NCBI GenBank assembly: GCA_016125135.1
Contig: WGMJ01000001.1
Span: forward strand, 28,692 to 92,691
Origin: Alphaproteobacteria bacterium
GTDB lineage: Bacteria > Pseudomonadota > Alphaproteobacteria > Micavibrionales > Micavibrionaceae
DNA: 64,000 nt
Reading direction: 5' to 3'
Part shown: piece by piece, positions 7,938-16,891 of the stretch
Layout: each line of letters opens with the position of its first letter
Position numbering within the stretch: the stretch's first letter is position 1
Made by a program: the position numbers and the translations under genes
Notes under the pieces: generated by a model
The model's database searches: none
What the model saw: the letters and a program-made list of their open reading frames with translations, nothing else
Told to the model about the DNA's origin: nothing

Positions 7938-8930
7938 ATGGATAAAAAAGAACCAAGAACAACAGTCGCGCATTTAAAGCCTGCGCGTGTTCTAACTGAA
8001 ATGGGCATGTATGCCGCTGGTGGCGCAGGATTTGTTGCCCTTGTTACTGCAACGGCTCAACCGGAAATGCCAAGCGACCAGGAAATTGCTGATGACGCGC
8101 TGGCTGTTTGCAAAAGCACGATTGGCCGTGACTTCTCGGTTACAGTTGACGGTGATGCAACGATAATTCAAGCCAATGGTTACGAACAGAATATTGCAGA
8201 TTGTACGCAGGATAACTACACCGCAGGCGTTGAGCAGGCACGCGAGAATTTCGTTGCCGGGCAGGCGCTATCAGATTCTGCTGTTCCGGAAATTCTTGCG
8301 GTTGTAGGGATTACTACTGCAGTAGCCTGTGGTGTGGCAAAACGCATTTTTGACAAACGTTCCACAGAGATTTCAAACCAGTCATGGGGACGCACATACC
8401 TTGATAATGGTGAGGACCTGTTTGAATATGATTTTGGCCCCGTTTATATGGGAGGATCACCACGCGCAACCTTCTCGGAGCGTGAGGGCGAGCGCCTTAT
8501 AAAGGTGCCGATGCGGGAAGCATTTAGTCGCGGTGAAGAGTTTGACGAAACGCGATTGATAAATCTTTTGAGAACACTGGATGCAACAAAGGTTGCAGCA
8601 GCTCGCGCGGATTCATGGTCGCCGGATGTTATTCCAGAAGGCAAACCTGTAAAAGAGCGGTTGCCACTACATATCGTCCGCGAACGTGCGATTGGCTATA
8701 TTCATGCGATCAACGCTATTCGCAGGGTTAAGGCGGATATTATTGCTGGCGGGGATGTAGCTCCTTATGTTCCAGCAGATTTATATGCGGATCCTGAAGA
8801 TAAAACCGTGCGCCCGCTCCTGCAAGTGCCGGAAGCAAGCACAATTACAGCGAAAACAAATTTCGCGGCATTGCTTGACAATGTTGTGGCCAGCGCCGCG
8901 CCAACCCCTGCCGGGCTGGTGTTCCGTTAA
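7938..8930 (+). CDS. Unknown membrane protein, two-Cys loop family (member 1)
   Basis: A 330-residue protein I do not recognise. Hydrophobic helix 1 spans about residues 22-40. A 75-residue loop follows with two Cys (58 and 89), then helix 2 at about 116-138. The rest is soluble and ends in a signature: HAINAIRRVKADI, DLYADPEDKTVRPLL, then ASTITAKTNFAALLDN. The same C-terminal signature occurs in genes at 9376, 31608 and 34264, so this is a paralogous family. With a short N-terminus inside, the loop would be periplasmic and the Cys pair could form a disulfide. AGAGGGATG gives a good ribosome site. Function unknown. Confidence 0.8.
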   Translation: MDKKEPRTTVAHLKPARVLTEMGMYAAGGAGFVALVTATAQPEMPSDQEIADDALAVCKSTIGRDFSVTVDGDATIIQANGYEQNIADCTQDNYTAGVEQARENFVAGQALSDSAVPEILAVVGITTAVACGVAKRIFDKRSTEISNQSWGRTYLDNGEDLFEYDFGPVYMGGSPRATFSEREGERLIKVPMREAFSRGEEFDETRLINLLRTLDATKVAAARADSWSPDVIPEGKPVKERLPLHIVRERAIGYIHAINAIRRVKADIIAGGDVAPYVPADLYADPEDKTVRPLLQVPEASTITAKTNFAALLDNVVASAAPTPAGLVFR

Positions 8931-8974
8931 CAAGTATAAAATCACCAAAACATAAAAATAGAGGAAAATAAAAA

Positions 8975-9397
8975 ATGACAAGACAAATCGTAACCGCAAA
9001 AGATATCAGCCCCGCAGTGACTGACCGCATAGATGGCCAGAGACTCGTTGGTAGAGGTGTTCTCGGGGTCGGTATGGCCGTCGGGGTGGCTGCTTTATGG
9101 GATGCTGCCGATAAAGTTACTCTGCTGAACGACGCCACGCCTGATGAGTCTCTCGCACGTGCGTTAAGCGCCTGTGATGATGCGAGCAATATAACGCTTA
9201 CAGTTGATGGCAATGATTTGCAAGCAGATCTGGCCGCACACTTTGCTACCGTTGATTCTTGCGTGCAAGGAGAATTGCGGGATTCTTCGCCTGCATTTCT
9301 GGCGCAGGATAATCTGGCCGCGCAGGCGGCGCTCGGCTGGGTGTTGTTATCCTGCTCATTGCTGCTGGCGGTGCCGTGGCTGCTGAAAAGGCGTTAA
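8975..9397 (+). CDS. Two-Cys loop family, N-terminal half (member 2, frame-broken)
   Basis: 140 residues that match only the front of the 7938 protein. Hydrophobic helix near residues 26-42, a loop with Cys67 and Cys96 (29 apart, compared with 31 in member 1), then a second hydrophobic helix that runs straight into a stop. AGAGGAAA precedes the ATG. The missing soluble half is encoded in another frame at 9376-9975. In that frame the stretch from 9340 reads GVVILLIAAGGAVAAEKAL, a natural helix 2. A single-base deletion near 9330-9345 would explain the split. Sequencing error, pseudogene or frameshifting are all possible. Confidence 0.65.
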   Translation: MTRQIVTAKDISPAVTDRIDGQRLVGRGVLGVGMAVGVAALWDAADKVTLLNDATPDESLARALSACDDASNITLTVDGNDLQADLAAHFATVDSCVQGELRDSSPAFLAQDNLAAQAALGWVLLSCSLLLAVPWLLKRR

Positions 9398-9975
9398 CAA
9401 AACTGGCTAGCACACGCATAGAGTTGGAGCACGCCCACTTCACACGTAGTACAGATGGTGAAACACCATTCTTTGGCACATTTAAGCACTCATATGCGGA
9501 CGGAGAAATTTGTGCCAAGTCAACCTATCTGCCTGATACAGGGAGCCTTAGTCTTTTAAAAGTATCTATAGGCCGTAACGGGGTTGCAGAAAACGGTTAC
9601 CATGAAAGCACATTAACCGAGCAAGAATTGGCTATCACGCTGGAAGCGCTGGGAAGCCATGGTGTGAATAAGGGCGAGAAGCTGCTGAAAGACTGTGTAA
9701 AGAGTGCATGGCTACAAGACCGCGTTGAAGACCTGATTACAGCTATCAACAAGATCCGCGTTGCAAAGGCATATATTGCACAAGGGCCTGATGCCGATAA
9801 GTATGATCCGAAAGATTTATATCTGGACCCAGCCAGCAAAACATTGCGACCACTTGTTCAAATGCCGGCCGCAGGAAGCATTACAAATAAAACACGTTTC
9901 GGGAGATTGCTGGATAATGTAGAGGGCGCGCCAGCACAGCCGCCTAAAAATCAATTCGCCCCGCGCGTGCTGTAA
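9376..9975 (+). CDS. Two-Cys loop family, C-terminal half (member 2)
   Basis: 199 residues from a GTG with no good ribosome site, open in frame back to 9313. It carries the family signature: TAINKIRVAKAYI, DLYLDPASKTLRPLVQMP, then GSITNKTRFGRLLDN. It overlaps the 8975 reading frame by 22 bp in another frame. Taken together the two ORFs recreate the full architecture of the 7938 protein, so this is most likely the second half of one gene. Translational coupling of two separate proteins is the alternative. A clear terminator follows. Confidence 0.65.
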   Translation: MAAEKALTKLASTRIELEHAHFTRSTDGETPFFGTFKHSYADGEICAKSTYLPDTGSLSLLKVSIGRNGVAENGYHESTLTEQELAITLEALGSHGVNKGEKLLKDCVKSAWLQDRVEDLITAINKIRVAKAYIAQGPDADKYDPKDLYLDPASKTLRPLVQMPAAGSITNKTRFGRLLDNVEGAPAQPPKNQFAPRVL

Positions 9976-9981
9976 AAAAAT

Positions 9982-10006
9982 AAAAAGCCCCGCAAGGGGC
10001 TTTTTT
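9982..10006 (+). terminator. Rho-independent terminator
   Basis: AAGCCCC GCAA GGGGCTT hairpin with six T after it, just downstream of the 9975 stop. The A-run on the other side makes it usable from the convergent minus gene too. Confidence 0.9.
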
Positions 10007-10018
10007 CTTATGCTTGTA

Positions 10019-10378
10019 TCAGGGCGCGGGCGGTGGTGGGCTGGCTTGCGTTTTCCGGTAATGATAGGCGTTTTGGGACTGCATTTCGGTTTCCTTCAGG
10101 GCCGTGACGTTCAGCCCGTGATTTTCCCCGAAGGCACCATCAACAATATCCAACAGGGTGAAGATATCTTTCTCGTCTATGTCGAAGCGGTACCCCACAA
10201 TATCACCATCGTAATCGGTCACAGGCCTGCCGACCTTGCCGAGGGCGATTTTTGCGCGGCCCAGCTTGTTGCGGAACTTACGTGCAAGAACCTGATCCAT
10301 TTTCGGGTAGGCGTGGCCGCCCGCAGGGACGTCATCGGGTGCGCGCATAATTGTAAGAACGCAGATATCAAGCCGCAT
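10019..10378 (-). CDS. Hypothetical protein, 119 aa
   Basis: A soluble 119-residue protein with a basic middle (KMDQVLARKFRNKLGRAKIA) and a proline-rich tail (PPPPAP). No known domain. ATG 10378 is chosen; a GTG at 10390 is possible. Either start overlaps the end of the upstream M3 peptidase gene, so it is probably translationally coupled to it. Function unknown. Confidence 0.6.
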   Translation of the reverse strand: MRLDICVLTIMRAPDDVPAGGHAYPKMDQVLARKFRNKLGRAKIALGKVGRPVTDYDGDIVGYRFDIDEKDIFTLLDIVDGAFGENHGLNVTALKETEMQSQNAYHYRKTQASPPPPAP

Positions 10379-12431
10379 TGGCTTTATCACCCGTTAAACC
10401 TTCGCGGCGGGCGAGCGCTGCGACATCGGCATCGCGGCCTCTGAACTCGCGGTAAAGCACAGCAGGCGGGCGCGCGCCACCGGAACTGAGAAGCGTTTTG
10501 AACTTCTTCGCAACAGCACTGTTATAAAGATCGTCCGTTTCGCGGAAAGCTTCGAAGGCATCGGCATCAAGCACCTCGGCCCATTTATAGCTATAGTACC
10601 CAGCCGAATAACCGCCTGCAAAAATATGCGAGAAGTTTGTGAAAATGCGCGGCGTTACTTTTGCATTTGGTAACAAGCGGAATTCATCCATCAGCGCGTC
10701 TTCGAATTTGGCAAGGCCTGTAGACAGGGCTTTATCGACCTCCGAATAGAAATGCATATCAAGCGTTGCAAGGCCGATTTGCCGCAGGCCGAACGACCCC
10801 GCCATAAAATTTTTGGCAGCACGCATTTTCTCGATCAGATCCGCAGGCAGGCTTTCACCTGTTTCATAATGGCTGCTGATAAGCGCAAGCGTTTGTGGCT
10901 CATACGTCCAGTTTTCCTGCACTTGTGAGGGCAGCTCGACGAAATCCCAGAGCACATGATAACCCGAGATAGAACGGTAAGGTGAGCTGCCCAAGAGGCC
11001 ATGGAGCGCGTGGCCCATTTCATGGAACAGGGTTTCAACCTCGTTATGCGTAACAAGCGCAGGCTTGCCGGCTACAGGCTTGGTGAAGTTACAAACAATA
11101 GCGACAACAGGCGCGCGTTTTTCGCCCTTGTAAATACCACCATCGCGGAAGGAGGTTGCCCATGCGCCTTCTTTTTTCTCGCCCGGGCGCGGGAATAAAT
11201 CAGCATAGAAGGTGCCGCGGAAGACGTTTGTCTCATCATCGAATACGTCATAGGCTTTTACATCAGGGTGGTAGAGCGGGTAGTTTTTATTTTCGACAAA
11301 ACGAATGCTGAACAGGCGCGAGAAATGCGCGAACGTGCCAGCAAGCACTTTTTCAATCGGGAAATAGGGGCGCAGTTCTTCATCATTAAAGCTGAATTTT
11401 TCTTCCTTCAGTTTTTCGGAATAATAGGCAGTGTCCCACGGCTGGATATCATCAAGCCCGTCTTTCTCGTGCGCGAATTTCTTGACCATTGCGATATCCT
11501 GCAAACCGGCAGGTTTGTAACGCTTCTTCAGATCATCGAGGAATTTGAAAACCGTTTCAGGTGTTTCGGCCATACGGCGCTCGAGCACGTAATGGGCCGG
11601 TGTTTTATAGCCAAGCAGTTGCGCACGCTCGTTTGAAAGCGCAAGGATTTGTTCGGCGAGTTTTGTGGTGTCCCACGCATCGCCCGCGCAAAGCGCGGCG
11701 TTTGCACGCCATATTTTTTCGCGCAGTGCACGGTTATGTGCGTAAGTGACAACGGGAATATAAACAGCGTAATCAAGCGTGACGCAATATTCGCCCGTTT
11801 TCCCTTTTTTCGTGGCGCTTTCTTCCATGGCGGCCAGAATAATATCGGGGATGCCGGCAAGCTCGTTTTTATCGGCCGTAAAATAAGCAAAAGCTCCGCG
11901 CGCTTTTGTATTATTCTCGCGGTATTTCGGTGCAAGCACCGACATTTCCTGATCGATGGCTTTCAAGCGTTCTTTTTTATCTTCGGGCAGAAGCGCACCG
12001 TTACGGACGAAGCCTTTATAGGTGTTATCAAGGAGCGTCCATTGCTCGTCACTCATTTTATTTTTATCGGCCGCGTCATAAACCGCTTTCACACGAGCGA
12101 AAAGGTCGGCATCGAGCGCAACTTCACTGCTATAGGCGGCAACAGCGGGGTCAAGCTTCTCGGAAAGGGCTTGTAATTCATCACCGCCCACGGCAGAGAG
12201 CAAGTTGTGGTAAATGGTATGCGCTGTATCAAGATCATCGCTTGAGGTTTCAAGTGCCTCGATTGTGTTCTCGAAGCTTGGCGTGTCTTTGTTGTTTTTA
12301 ATCGCGGCGATATTTGCGCGCGCGCGGATAATGCCCTCGGTGATAGCAGGTTCGAAATGTTCGGTTTTAATGAGGTCGAAACGCGGCGCCAGATTAGGCA
12401 GCGTTGAGGTTTCTAAAAGTGGATTCGTCAT
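10368..12431 (-). CDS. dcp: M3 family peptidyl-dipeptidase (Dcp-like)
   Basis: A 687-residue zinc metallopeptidase. The thimet-type HExxH motif appears as FHEMGHALHGLLG near residue 470, followed by the conserved DFVELPSQVQENW that supplies the third zinc ligand region. The N-terminus (NPLLETSTLPNLAPRFDLI, then TPSFENTIEALE) matches Dcp/oligopeptidase A. It degrades short peptides in the cytoplasm, and no signal peptide is seen. TATATA lies just upstream of the ATG with no Shine-Dalgarno, so a very short leader is possible. A second M3 gene lies directly upstream on the same strand. Confidence 0.9.
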   Translation of the reverse strand: MTNPLLETSTLPNLAPRFDLIKTEHFEPAITEGIIRARANIAAIKNNKDTPSFENTIEALETSSDDLDTAHTIYHNLLSAVGGDELQALSEKLDPAVAAYSSEVALDADLFARVKAVYDAADKNKMSDEQWTLLDNTYKGFVRNGALLPEDKKERLKAIDQEMSVLAPKYRENNTKARGAFAYFTADKNELAGIPDIILAAMEESATKKGKTGEYCVTLDYAVYIPVVTYAHNRALREKIWRANAALCAGDAWDTTKLAEQILALSNERAQLLGYKTPAHYVLERRMAETPETVFKFLDDLKKRYKPAGLQDIAMVKKFAHEKDGLDDIQPWDTAYYSEKLKEEKFSFNDEELRPYFPIEKVLAGTFAHFSRLFSIRFVENKNYPLYHPDVKAYDVFDDETNVFRGTFYADLFPRPGEKKEGAWATSFRDGGIYKGEKRAPVVAIVCNFTKPVAGKPALVTHNEVETLFHEMGHALHGLLGSSPYRSISGYHVLWDFVELPSQVQENWTYEPQTLALISSHYETGESLPADLIEKMRAAKNFMAGSFGLRQIGLATLDMHFYSEVDKALSTGLAKFEDALMDEFRLLPNAKVTPRIFTNFSHIFAGGYSAGYYSYKWAEVLDADAFEAFRETDDLYNSAVAKKFKTLLSSGGARPPAVLYREFRGRDADVAALARREGLTGDKANAA

Positions 12432-12457
12432 GCTTTATATATAGGTCGGAACCTTGT

Positions 12458-12540
12458 GTCATGCCAGCGAAAGCTGGCATCCAGAGTTAAAAACTCAATT
12501 TTTCTTTGTAAATCTGGACCCCAGCTTTCGCTGGGGTGAC
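12458..12540. repeat. Pair of inverted hairpin repeats, no gene between
   Basis: A 28-bp hairpin (core GCCAGCGAAAGCTGGC) at 12458-12485 and an inverted relative at 12513-12540 whose stem differs by compensating changes. It lies between the two M3 peptidase genes. The same left/right pair recurs at 60747-60808. Confidence 0.9.
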
Positions 12541-12557
12541 ATATTGTTATGGTGTGC

Positions 12558-15095
12558 TTATGACGGGACGCATTGGCACACATGGTTCGGTGCACCACAA
12601 GGTGGGTTTTCCTCTTCTGCCAATCCTTCACGACGAAGAAGTGCCAGCGGGTCGGGGTCGCCGCCTGTGAGTTCGCGGAACAATTCCGCCTGATGGCGTG
12701 TACCACCTGCTTCCAGATAGCGTTTGAAAGCGCGGCACATAGCGGGGTCATAAATGTTGCCTGTTGCCTTCATGCGTTCGAACGTGGTCGCGTCCATCAC
12801 TTCTGCCCATTTATAGCTGTTATAGCCGGCTGCATAATCGCCGGTAAATACACAGCTGAAAATATGGTTTAATTGTGTACCGAACAGGTTCAGTTCATCG
12901 GTATGGGTTAATGTGCGGAAATCTTGCATCACACCCTTCTCGAAGTTTGCCAGCCCCATTTCTGCAACGCGTGCGGGGTTCAAATAGAACATCATATCAA
13001 GTGTCCCGATTGAAACCTGACGCAGGCCCACAGTCGCGGCCATGAAGGTTCCGGCCTGATCCATTTTTTTAATAAGCTCAAGTGGCAGAGGCTCTTCCGG
13101 CCTTTCAAAATGGCCACTTACCATCGCCAGTGTTTCAGGCTCGCCCAGATAATTTTCCTGGAATTGTGACGGGTGCTCGACCGTATCCCAGAACACGTTG
13201 AAGCCAGCAAGGCGCGGGTATTTTGATGTGCCGCAAAGTGCGTGTGTGGCGTGGCCCATTTCATGGAAGTTTGTATTGGCTTCACCGAATGCCAGCAACG
13301 CAGGTTTGTCGCCTACGGGCTTGGTGTAATTGCCACAAATGGCAACAACAGGCGGGTGATATTCGCCCTTATACATGCCGCCTTCACGGTAAACAGTGGC
13401 CCATGCGCCGCCTTTTTTACCTTGGCGAGGGAACGGGTCGGACAGCAGAATGCCCTTGTACGCGCCTGTTTCGTCGTCATAGACATCATAGGCTGTGACA
13501 TCGGGATGGTAGACGGGATATGTTTCGTTTTTCTCGAAGCGGAGATCAAGCTGTTTCGAGAAATGCTGGAACGCGCCTTGCATCACTTTTTCGAGTGGCA
13601 GATAGGGGCGGAGTTCTTCGCTGCTGAAGCTGAAAAGTTTTTGCTTCAGTTTTTCCGCATAGTAGGCGCTGTCCCATGGCTGGAAATCCTCAAGCCCGTC
13701 TGTTTCGCGGGCAAATTCCTGTATTTGTGCAGATTCCTGCAGCGCGGCAGGTCTGTAATTATTTTTCAGGTTTTCCAGGAAGTCCATAACCGTTTCAGGG
13801 TTCTGGCTCATGCGGCCTGCTGTTACGAAGTGCGCATGCGTTTTATAGCCTACCAGTTCGGCGCGTTCCTGACGCATTTTCAGGATTTTGAGAGCAACGG
13901 GTTCGTTATTGGTATCGCCTTCTGTTGCAAGCTTGCCAGCCGCGCGCCACAGATATTCACGCAAAGCACGGTTCTTCGCATGCACCATCACAGGGCCGTA
14001 TACGGGAGCATCCAGCGTGATACGCCATGCATCGGGGCGGCCTTTCTCGACAGCATCTTGTTTCATGGCCTGAATTTTAAGTGCAGGGATGCCCTCAAGT
14101 TCGGCTTCATCTGTTACGTAATGCTCGAATGCACCACGTGCTTTGACAAGGTTGGCCGTGTAACGCGCGCCGGTTTCAAGGATATCTTTATCAAGCTGCT
14201 TAAGGCGTACTTTTTGCGCATCACCCAATAGTGCGCCGTTACGTGCAAAATCGGAATAAGTGGCTTCAAGGAGTGTCAGCTCTTCAGCACTCAGTGTTGC
14301 ACGGTCAACAGTTTCATAAACTTCTTTTACGCGCGCGAACAGGTCGGCATCGGCCAGCACTTCGTTTTTGTAGCCGGGGAAAGTGTCGCCCATTTTTCCG
14401 GCGATATCATTATAACCGCCACCGAGCGCAATCATGTTGTTTTCGAATGTCAGATAAAGAACTTTCAGCTCTTCATGGGCGAATTCGATTTGTTCGATTG
14501 TGTTCTGGAAGGTTGGTGCTTCGGCATTGTTTTTAATCGCTTCAATATTGGCTTTTGCCACCTGCTTGGCCTCAAGCGCGGCAGCCACAAAATGTTCCGG
14601 CTGCATTTTATCGAACTGCGGTGCGAAGTTTTTATGCGGTGAGGTTTCGAGCAACGGGTTGGGTGAGAAACGTTCGCGGGCAGCTTCAAGGCCCTCGCGC
14701 TCACCTGTTGGCAGGGCGGCAAAGGCAGCCTCAACACGTGCAGCAAGCGCGCCGCGATAGCGGATTGAATCCATGAAAACTTTGTAGGACGTTTCAATGG
14801 TTTGCTGGTCGGCCTTTATTTTCTTCTGCTCTTTTTCGAGTGCGGCGAGGGCTTCGTCATAATTATCAATTTCCTGCTCGGCCAGCTGGAGTGAATTAAA
14901 GGTCGTTCTGAGTGACAGGCGGGCAGCTTCTAGGCGTGCATCCGACACCGCATTTTCCATGGTTGTGAGATAGCCAAGTGTGTTCTCGACGGTTGGCGCT
15001 TCAGGGTTCGCAATAATATCTTCAATAAGTTCGTATGCTGCTTTCAGCATATCGTTATAGATTTCAACAGGCGTTTGTGCGTCAGCGTTGCTCAT
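12558..15095 (-). CDS. M3 family metallopeptidase with N-terminal extension
   Basis: An 845-residue paralogue of the neighbouring Dcp-like enzyme. Residues from about 170 onward align with that protein from its start (NPLLETSPHKNFAPQFDKM), including the zinc motif NFHEMGHATHALCG. The first 165 residues are extra: a helical, partly coiled-coil segment whose NPEAPTVENTLGYLTTMENA resembles the enzyme's own PTFQNTIEQIE segment, suggesting a partial internal duplication. The tail carries three Cys (NPPCGAPNHVCQCVPS). GGGAG precedes the ATG. Probably cytoplasmic peptide turnover; the role of the extension is unknown. Confidence 0.85.
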   Translation of the reverse strand: MSNADAQTPVEIYNDMLKAAYELIEDIIANPEAPTVENTLGYLTTMENAVSDARLEAARLSLRTTFNSLQLAEQEIDNYDEALAALEKEQKKIKADQQTIETSYKVFMDSIRYRGALAARVEAAFAALPTGEREGLEAARERFSPNPLLETSPHKNFAPQFDKMQPEHFVAAALEAKQVAKANIEAIKNNAEAPTFQNTIEQIEFAHEELKVLYLTFENNMIALGGGYNDIAGKMGDTFPGYKNEVLADADLFARVKEVYETVDRATLSAEELTLLEATYSDFARNGALLGDAQKVRLKQLDKDILETGARYTANLVKARGAFEHYVTDEAELEGIPALKIQAMKQDAVEKGRPDAWRITLDAPVYGPVMVHAKNRALREYLWRAAGKLATEGDTNNEPVALKILKMRQERAELVGYKTHAHFVTAGRMSQNPETVMDFLENLKNNYRPAALQESAQIQEFARETDGLEDFQPWDSAYYAEKLKQKLFSFSSEELRPYLPLEKVMQGAFQHFSKQLDLRFEKNETYPVYHPDVTAYDVYDDETGAYKGILLSDPFPRQGKKGGAWATVYREGGMYKGEYHPPVVAICGNYTKPVGDKPALLAFGEANTNFHEMGHATHALCGTSKYPRLAGFNVFWDTVEHPSQFQENYLGEPETLAMVSGHFERPEEPLPLELIKKMDQAGTFMAATVGLRQVSIGTLDMMFYLNPARVAEMGLANFEKGVMQDFRTLTHTDELNLFGTQLNHIFSCVFTGDYAAGYNSYKWAEVMDATTFERMKATGNIYDPAMCRAFKRYLEAGGTRHQAELFRELTGGDPDPLALLRREGLAEEENPPCGAPNHVCQCVPS

Positions 15096-15136
15096 GATGA
15101 GGCTTCTCCCTTACCGTTATTTATGCCTATATATAG

Positions 15137-16831
15137 GTGATTACCCCGATTAATTACATATTACTTGGCCGCATGCAAGGGACGATACGCTCTGAAGAAT
15201 TCGACGATATTTATTTCTCGCCTGAAAATGGCTGGGACGAGACTAACCATGTGTTTTTAAAGGGAAATAATCTGGCCTCGCGCCTTGGCGCGCCGCGGCA
15301 TTTTACTGTGGGTGAAACAGGGTTTGGCACGGGTCTTAATTTTTTTGCGGCGTGGGAGCTGTTTGACCGCGTGAAGAAGGCGGGGCAGCGATTCACCTTT
15401 TTAAGCTTCGAAAAACACCCGCTTTCTGCTGCGCAGATTAAAGAAGCGCTGGTACCGTGGCATGAGAGAATAGGTGCGCGGCTGGAGAGATTTTTAAGCT
15501 GGTATGAATTGATTGTGCCCGGCGAACATATTCTGCACGTCGCCGATGATGTGACGCTGCGCTTGGTGATTGGTGATATTAACGACACGATTGCGGGTGT
15601 GCAGGCAAACGTTGATGCATGGTTTCTGGATGGTTTTGCACCTGCCAAAAACCCGGCTATGTGGAGTGATGAAGTTTTCAAACATATCGGGCGTTTAAGT
15701 GCAGGTGGGGCAACGGCTGCAACATTTTCATCGGCGGGCGTTGTAAAACGCGGGCTGCAAAGTGCAGGGTTTGAAATTGAAAAAGTGCAGGGCTATGGCA
15801 GCAAGCGCGATATGGTGGTGGGGCGCAACCAGTTTCCACGTAGCGTGAATGATAGCGTTCAAAAAATTGCCATCATCGGTGGTGGCATTGCCGGTTGTGC
15901 GGCGGCTTACGAAGCTTACCGCGCAGGGCATGCGGTTACATTGTTTGAAGCGGAGGGTGCTTTAGCGCTACGTGCTTCGGGCAATAAAACGGGGCTTTAT
16001 AATCCGCGTTTCAGGAAATTGTGGGATGCAGAAGCACAGCTTTATTCAAACGGTTTTTGCCATGCCGCGCGTTTTTACAAGCATCTGGAAGGTATTGAAT
16101 ATAACCGCACGGGGACGCTGCATTTACTAACCGATGCCGAAAAAGAAGCGCGTATGCGCGCCATGAATACCGCATGGGGCTGGCCGGAAACGCATGCGCG
16201 GATATTAAACGCGCAAGAAGCGTCTGACATTGCAGGGGTTACATTGCCTGTGGGTGCTTTATATTTGCCCGAGGGGGGAAGCGTTTCACCGCCGCTTCTT
16301 TGTGAAGCACTGACAAAGAATATTGAAAAACGGTTCAATGAAAAACTTGAGGTTTTACCCGAAGGTTTTGATGCGGTGGTGATAGCAAATGCCTATGCGG
16401 CTGTAAAGTTGCTACCGGAGCTTGTCGATAAAATCCATACTGTGCGTGGGCAGATAGGCTTCGCCGATGCAAACGCGACAAGCACAAAACTGAAAACCAA
16501 TTTATGTTATGGTGGTTATCTGGCCCCTGCAATGAATGGGGTTCACGCTGTTGGCTCCACCTATCAGAAATGGCTGGAGGACGAGGAAGTGCGCAGCGAA
16601 GATAATGCCGAGATCATCACGAAACTGGAAGAAGCGGTGCCCGCCCTTGCAGGATTGAAGATAAAAGAAGCGCGCGCAGCTTTGCGCACAACGTCAAAAA
16701 CGCACCTGCCGTTACATGGCCACATATATACCCCTATGCGCGATAACCTTTATATCAGCATAGCGCATGGCTCGCACGGGCTTACAACCGCACCGTTTCT
16801 AGCATATAACCTATTGATAAATAATAATTAA
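15137..16831 (+). CDS. mnmC: Bifunctional tRNA U34 modification protein MnmC
   Basis: A 564-residue fusion. The N-terminal methyltransferase half shows SEEFDDIYFSPENGWDET and VGETGFGTGLNFF (SAM binding). The C-terminal FAD-dependent oxidoreductase half starts at IAIIGGGIAGCAAAYEAYRA and ends with HGSHGLTTAPFLAYNLL. MnmC converts cmnm5(s2)U34 to mnm5(s2)U34 in tRNA wobble positions. GTG 15137 keeps the residues normally ahead of the SEEFDD motif; ATG 15173 is the alternative. Neither has a Shine-Dalgarno, and a CCTATATATAGG palindrome runs into the GTG. It is divergent from the M3 gene. Confidence 0.92.
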   Translation: MITPINYILLGRMQGTIRSEEFDDIYFSPENGWDETNHVFLKGNNLASRLGAPRHFTVGETGFGTGLNFFAAWELFDRVKKAGQRFTFLSFEKHPLSAAQIKEALVPWHERIGARLERFLSWYELIVPGEHILHVADDVTLRLVIGDINDTIAGVQANVDAWFLDGFAPAKNPAMWSDEVFKHIGRLSAGGATAATFSSAGVVKRGLQSAGFEIEKVQGYGSKRDMVVGRNQFPRSVNDSVQKIAIIGGGIAGCAAAYEAYRAGHAVTLFEAEGALALRASGNKTGLYNPRFRKLWDAEAQLYSNGFCHAARFYKHLEGIEYNRTGTLHLLTDAEKEARMRAMNTAWGWPETHARILNAQEASDIAGVTLPVGALYLPEGGSVSPPLLCEALTKNIEKRFNEKLEVLPEGFDAVVIANAYAAVKLLPELVDKIHTVRGQIGFADANATSTKLKTNLCYGGYLAPAMNGVHAVGSTYQKWLEDEEVRSEDNAEIITKLEEAVPALAGLKIKEARAALRTTSKTHLPLHGHIYTPMRDNLYISIAHGSHGLTTAPFLAYNLLINNN

Positions 16832-16891
16832 ATTCTCCTTGTTATTCTTCCCGCACCCTGTTAATTTACGTAATTAACAAAATCGGGTGTG

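Noticed and set aside
9380..9397. Programmed -1 frameshift site (CTG AAA AGG) joining the two halves of the split family member
   Set aside because: It is not a canonical slippery heptamer and the better join point lies earlier, near 9340, so a base deletion is preferred.
13242..14231. Long plus-strand frame of 329 codons
   Set aside because: It lies entirely antisense to the M3 peptidase gene, whose zinc motif and family match are clear.
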